From DATHWB01 sp040902855 (GTDB lineage Bacteria; Actinomycetota; Acidimicrobiia; Spongiisociales; ZC4RG35): a DNA stretch of 28,344 nt. The stretch covers positions 1 to 28,344 of the forward strand of contig JBBDWN010000072.1 in the NCBI GenBank assembly GCA_040902855.1, written 5' to 3'. Position numbers and translations under genes: made by a program. A model generated the notes under the pieces. It was not told the origin of the DNA. It ran no database searches and worked only from the letters and a program-made list of their open reading frames with translations. Below are positions 25,427 through 28,344 of this stretch, piece by piece (positions within the stretch are counted from its first letter, which is position 1; every line of letters starts with the position of its first letter).

Positions 25427-26059
25427 ATGACACCAAAGATGACAACCTCGTCGTATGCCGTCCTTGCGCTCCTGGATCTGAAACCATGGACCGGATACGA
25501 ACTCACCCAGCAGGCCCAGCGCAGCCTCCGCTACGCCTGGCCCAAGTCGGAACGCCTGCTGTACTCAGAACCAAAGAAACTGGTCGAGCTCGGCTACGCA
25601 ACGACGCACAAGGAGACGGCGGGAAACCGGACTCGAAACGTCTACGAGATCACGAGTGAAGGTCGTCAAGCACTCGGAGAGTGGACCGGCTCACGAACCG
25701 AGGCACCACGCATCGAGATCGAGGCCCTGCTTCGACTGCTCTTCGCCGACCATGGATCGATCGAGGACGTGCGCCGTACGCTCGACGAACTCGAATCGGA
25801 TATCGGCGAGCACCACCAAGCCGTCGTCGACCTGATGGCGTCGTACCTCGACGGCGGTCACCCGTTCCCCAGCAGAGCCCACCTTTCCGTGCTCTTCGCC
25901 ACCTTCCAGATCGAGATGTTCAAGACCATCGAGAAGTGGATCGAATTCGCCCGGCACGAAGTGGACGATTGGCCGGACACCCGAGACCTCGGAATGACCG
26001 AGCGGACCGAAGAACTCACTCGACTGCTGGCCCAGGATCGCTCGCCGCTCACGCACTGA
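25427..26059 (+). CDS. PadR-family transcriptional regulator
   Basis: This 210-residue protein starts at the ATG at 25427. The frame extends upstream through the operator, but that part is unlikely to be translated. Residues 7-85 are a PadR winged helix, with the typical YAVLALLDLKPWTGYEL first helix, a recognition region around YAWPKSERLLYSEPKKLVELGY and the wing ending in VYEITSEGRQAL. The C-terminal part (about 100-200) is a helical dimerisation domain. PadR proteins are usually repressors released by phenolic or other toxic ligands. The perfect palindrome just before its start suggests autoregulation and control of the divergent MDMPI/cupin pair. No effector can be inferred. Confidence 0.92.
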   Translation: MTPKMTTSSYAVLALLDLKPWTGYELTQQAQRSLRYAWPKSERLLYSEPKKLVELGYATTHKETAGNRTRNVYEITSEGRQALGEWTGSRTEAPRIEIEALLRLLFADHGSIEDVRRTLDELESDIGEHHQAVVDLMASYLDGGHPFPSRAHLSVLFATFQIEMFKTIEKWIEFARHEVDDWPDTRDLGMTERTEELTRLLAQDRSPLTH

Positions 26060-26735
26060 GCGTGCGGGTGGCTATCCAGAGTGGCCGGAAACTCTTGCTC
26101 CGCAGAGGCCTTGCGGGTGATACCGGATTGAAGGCACCCGCGGCTCGGTCTCAGGATGTTTCGTCCGCATAGATCAAGTTCCCGGGTGACGGAACCGAAC
26201 GTCTCGGCCTGGTCACACGCCACCAGCCTGTACCGATCTCGCATCCCGGCCGAACTCGCTTACGACCCAGACGTTGCCGCAGGCAGGGTCCGAGTCGAGG
26301 CAGTTTCGGAGGTCGGAATGGCCAAGCTGGCCACACTGGGCGGGATGCAATGACTTTGCGGGCTCATAAGTCTTGACGCGGTGGATCACCGTCGCCCAAC
26401 CGTGCTTGGTGTCGGGTTCTGTTGCTGGCTCCGAAGTTCGCCCTCGGGCTCACCAAACAGCGACCTAGACATGATCTGGTCGATAGGGGTGGCGAGTACG
26501 GCCGCCTGTTCCGGCGTCGCGGAGCCGCCATAGGCAAGGATCCGGAATGTGCCTACCGGCCGCTGCTGTGGGCTCTGCCACGTCATCGCGGACCCGTGTC
26601 GGCTCGCGTCCGAGACGCTGATCCCCGCCCACTGGATGAGCAAGGTCGGCGAGAACACGGTTCAAATCGGCGTCAGGGCGAACTCGCTCCGCGCACGGAA
26701 GCGACGAAAGTCCGCCTGCCGGGTACTTTGACAGC
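26060..26735. other. 676-bp interval without a recognised gene
   Basis: Between padR and the kinase no frame matches a family I recognise on either strand. Short open frames exist but show mixed codon use. The best candidate, on the minus strand at 26386-26658, is listed separately. The interval presumably holds the kinase promoter and may contain decayed gene remnants. Confidence 0.5.
26386..26658 (-). CDS. Hypothetical 90-residue protein (weak candidate)
   Basis: A GTG-started frame of 90 codons is bounded upstream by an in-frame TGA. Its middle part (FRILAYGGSATPEQAAVLA) is protein-like. It vaguely recalls the TPEE-AAL motif of small acyl-CoA carboxylase epsilon subunits. The conserved Trp of that family is not evident and no carboxylase gene is near. 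No good ribosome binding site was seen. It may be a remnant or a chance frame. Confidence 0.22.
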   Translation of the reverse strand: MFSPTLLIQWAGISVSDASRHGSAMTWQSPQQRPVGTFRILAYGGSATPEQAAVLATPIDQIMSRSLFGEPEGELRSQQQNPTPSTVGRR

Positions 26736-28148
26736 GTGTCCGCATTGGTCGACGATCGCTACGAGTTGCTTGAGGTGCTCGCCTCCGGCGGTATGGCCAC
26801 GGTTTGGCGAGCCCGTGATACCCGTCTTGAGCGCTTCGTCGCGCTCAAACGACCTCACCCCGCCCCGGCCGCAAGCAACTTCCACGAGCGGATAGCCCGC
26901 GAGGCCCGAGCCATCGCCGGGGTCAGTCATCCCAACTTGGTGACCGTTTTCGACACCGGCCATGACGACGGTGGTCCCTACTTGGTCATGGAGTTGTTGG
27001 ACGGACCCACACTCGCGTCGCCCGGTCGGGAGATCGGTCCGCCCGAGGCGGTGGTTATCGGCGCCCAGATCGCCGACGGCTTGGCCGCAGTTCACGAAGC
27101 AGGAATTGTGCATCGTGACGTCAAGCCGTCCAATGTCATGCTCTCCGAGCGAGGACCCTGCCTCACGGACTTTGGCATCGCCTCCATCGAGGAGTCCACC
27201 AGCGAACTCACCCTGCCCGGGACGATCCTTGCCACCCCTTCGTATGCCGCTCCCGAGGTGCTCGCCGGTCACTCCCCGACCCCAGCCAGCGACGTGTTCT
27301 CACTCGCTGCGCTCGTCTTCGAGCTGCTCGTGGGCGAACCTCCGTTCCGCGGAACCGACCGGACCACTCCGATCCCTGCGTTCCGCGACTCCCTGCTCGA
27401 CGCGGTGATCCGCAGCGGCCTGGCCGCGGACCCGGGCGTACGGCCGTCCGCGAAAACCTTCGCCGCCGGCCTCCGAGCCAGCGCCCCTACCCAAATGATG
27501 GCGGCGACCCACGACACCCTGATCATGCCGGCCCCAGTCGATCCGGCACGAAGCACCGCCGAGGACATGGCCAGACTGCCGGAGGCGGATGCACCCGCGA
27601 CGACGCCGATCCTTCGACCCGAGGAGGAGAGCTCCTCTCCCCCGCCACCAGCGGCGAAGCCTGCTGTCTCCTATCCCTTTCAGCATCGACCGCATCTCGC
27701 CGCGGCGGCGCTCGTCGTGGGGTTGGGTTTCATCGCTTGGATGGCTCGCTCCCCGGCAGAGCCCGCGTTGGAGGGGCCAACAACAACGATCAGCGTCACA
27801 GTGCCGACGACGACCCCGACCCCGACTCCGACTCCGACTCCGACTCCGACCACGATCGTGGTCGACCCGGTGCTGACGGCGCGCGACCGACTGGCCACAA
27901 TTCTGGATGGGATCCCACCGCCCGAACTCAAACCAAGGGACCGCACCGAGATCATGGAGAAGGTGGATGAGGCCATCGTTCTCGCCCCCGACGATCCGGC
28001 TGAGGCCGAGGGAAAGATCGAAGACGCAGCCAAAAGGATCGAAAAGACACTCGGCGGTGAGACCGAAGAGGAAGCCCTGGCTGCGCTGGCTGATCTCGCC
28101 GAGGCGTTGGGCCTCGATTTCAGCCAAGAGCAAAAACGCAACGACTAG
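26736..28148 (+). CDS. Membrane-anchored Ser/Thr protein kinase (Pkn-type)
   Basis: This 470-residue protein starts at a GTG without a clear ribosome binding site. The cytoplasmic kinase domain (8-265) has all the key elements: the Gly loop ASGGMATVW (16-24, its first Gly replaced by Ala), Lys38 in VALK, HRDVKPSN with Asp128, DFG (145-147) and an APE in SYAAPEVL. A Thr/Pro-rich linker leads to one membrane helix (about 320-338). Outside the cell there is a Thr-Pro repeat encoded by a hexanucleotide array. A helical acidic domain (about 375-465) follows, without PASTA repeats. Actinobacterial kinases of this layout sense envelope signals and phosphorylate cytoplasmic targets. No cognate phosphatase or FHA protein is in the window. 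The nature of the external sensor domain is unknown. Confidence 0.92.
   Translation: MSALVDDRYELLEVLASGGMATVWRARDTRLERFVALKRPHPAPAASNFHERIAREARAIAGVSHPNLVTVFDTGHDDGGPYLVMELLDGPTLASPGREIGPPEAVVIGAQIADGLAAVHEAGIVHRDVKPSNVMLSERGPCLTDFGIASIEESTSELTLPGTILATPSYAAPEVLAGHSPTPASDVFSLAALVFELLVGEPPFRGTDRTTPIPAFRDSLLDAVIRSGLAADPGVRPSAKTFAAGLRASAPTQMMAATHDTLIMPAPVDPARSTAEDMARLPEADAPATTPILRPEEESSSPPPPAAKPAVSYPFQHRPHLAAAALVVGLGFIAWMARSPAEPALEGPTTTISVTVPTTTPTPTPTPTPTPTTIVVDPVLTARDRLATILDGIPPPELKPRDRTEIMEKVDEAIVLAPDDPAEAEGKIEDAAKRIEKTLGGETEEEALAALADLAEALGLDFSQEQKRND
27812..27850 (+). repeat. In-frame hexanucleotide tandem repeat in the kinase gene
   Basis: About six imperfect copies of the CCGACT unit (first copies CCGACC) encode alternating Pro-Thr. 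Because the unit is six bases, copy changes would lengthen or shorten the extracytoplasmic linker without breaking the frame. Confidence 0.75.
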
Positions 28149-28194
28149 GCGTACCCGACCATCAGGTAGATGACATCTAAGGTCGTCGAACGCC

Positions 28195-28344
28195 TCTCCG
28201 ACCGGTCAATGTCGGCATCGTCGTCGAAGACCTCACGGTGGCGATCGAATTCTTCCGCGAACTCGGCGAAAACCCGAAGGGTGAGCGTCCGTCGACGGTG
28301 AGTGGGCAGGGACCATCCGAGACCAGGGCTGTATCGAGCAGGGG
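28195..28344 (+). pseudogene. Broken VOC/glyoxalase-like fragment at the right edge
   Basis: The frame containing NVGIVVEDLTVAIEFFRELG matches the first beta strand and helix of VOC (glyoxalase/bleomycin-resistance-type) proteins. Upstream in that frame there is a TAA and then no ATG, GTG or TTG before the conserved strand. Downstream, the expected VDGEW continuation appears in another frame (from about 28292), so at least one indel separates the halves. The fragment runs off the window. It is either a decayed gene or a stretch with sequencing errors. Gene inactivation is the simpler reading because both the start and the frame are lost. Confidence 0.5.

Noticed and set aside
1..28344. CRISPR arrays, tRNA, rRNA, insertion sequences or phage genes
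   Set aside because: No regularly spaced repeats, no clover-leaf or rRNA signatures, and no transposase, integrase or phage structural motifs were found by reading. The only interspersed repeat is the 57-bp pair.

Overview
The window reads as a scaffold from a high-GC actinomycetote, most likely a metagenome-assembled member of the Acidimicrobiia or a relative. Four things suggest this. The surface protein at 21956-23983 ends in three Cys-containing SLH repeats of the type common in that class. There are two GAF-ANTAR regulators, a mycothiol-type MDMPI-fold protein and an LPFTG-anchored protein. GTG and TTG starts are frequent. The Ser/Thr kinase is of the bacterial Pkn type. The taxonomic call is an inference from gene content. 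Three runs of exactly 100 N (12255-12354, 15517-15616, 16801-16900) are scaffold gaps of unknown true size.

Layout, left to right. A frame-shifted 3' gene end (2-236) is followed by a proline iminopeptidase (+). A very large cyclic beta-1,2-glucan synthase (NdvB/Cgs type, 2804 aa) faces it on the minus strand, with a tiny membrane peptide upstream. Then come a hemerythrin-like helical protein (+), a GlsB/YeaQ-family membrane protein (-) and a zinc-independent MDR oxidoreductase (-). A near-perfect 57-bp direct repeat (1213-1269 and 11145-11201) brackets the glucan synthase to GlsB block. After gap 1 there is a P2A-type cation P-ATPase (+). After gap 2 there is a DUF3494 (ice-binding-like) protein with a sortase motif (-). 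After gap 3 a co-directional signalling cluster follows: STAS protein, GAF-GGDEF-EAL protein, and two GAF-ANTAR proteins. Next, on the minus strand, are a TatD-family hydrolase and an SLH/M15 peptidase/FG-GAP surface protein, then a cupin and an MDMPI-fold protein. These last two diverge from a PadR regulator that has a perfect 13-bp inverted-repeat operator at its start. A 676-bp stretch with no recognised gene leads to a membrane Ser/Thr kinase (+). The window ends in a broken VOC/glyoxalase-like fragment.

How the genes relate. The clearest functional unit is 17123-21044, where related GAF sensor domains are attached to different outputs: a degenerate GGDEF plus an EAL lacking one metal ligand, and two RNA-binding ANTAR domains. 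The cluster is preceded by a STAS protein. The padR/MDMPI/cupin region looks like a small stress- or xenobiotic-responsive regulon. NdvB, the P-ATPase and GlsB fit envelope, osmotic and ion homeostasis, but only by family knowledge. No rRNA, tRNA, CRISPR array, transposase or prophage gene was recognised.
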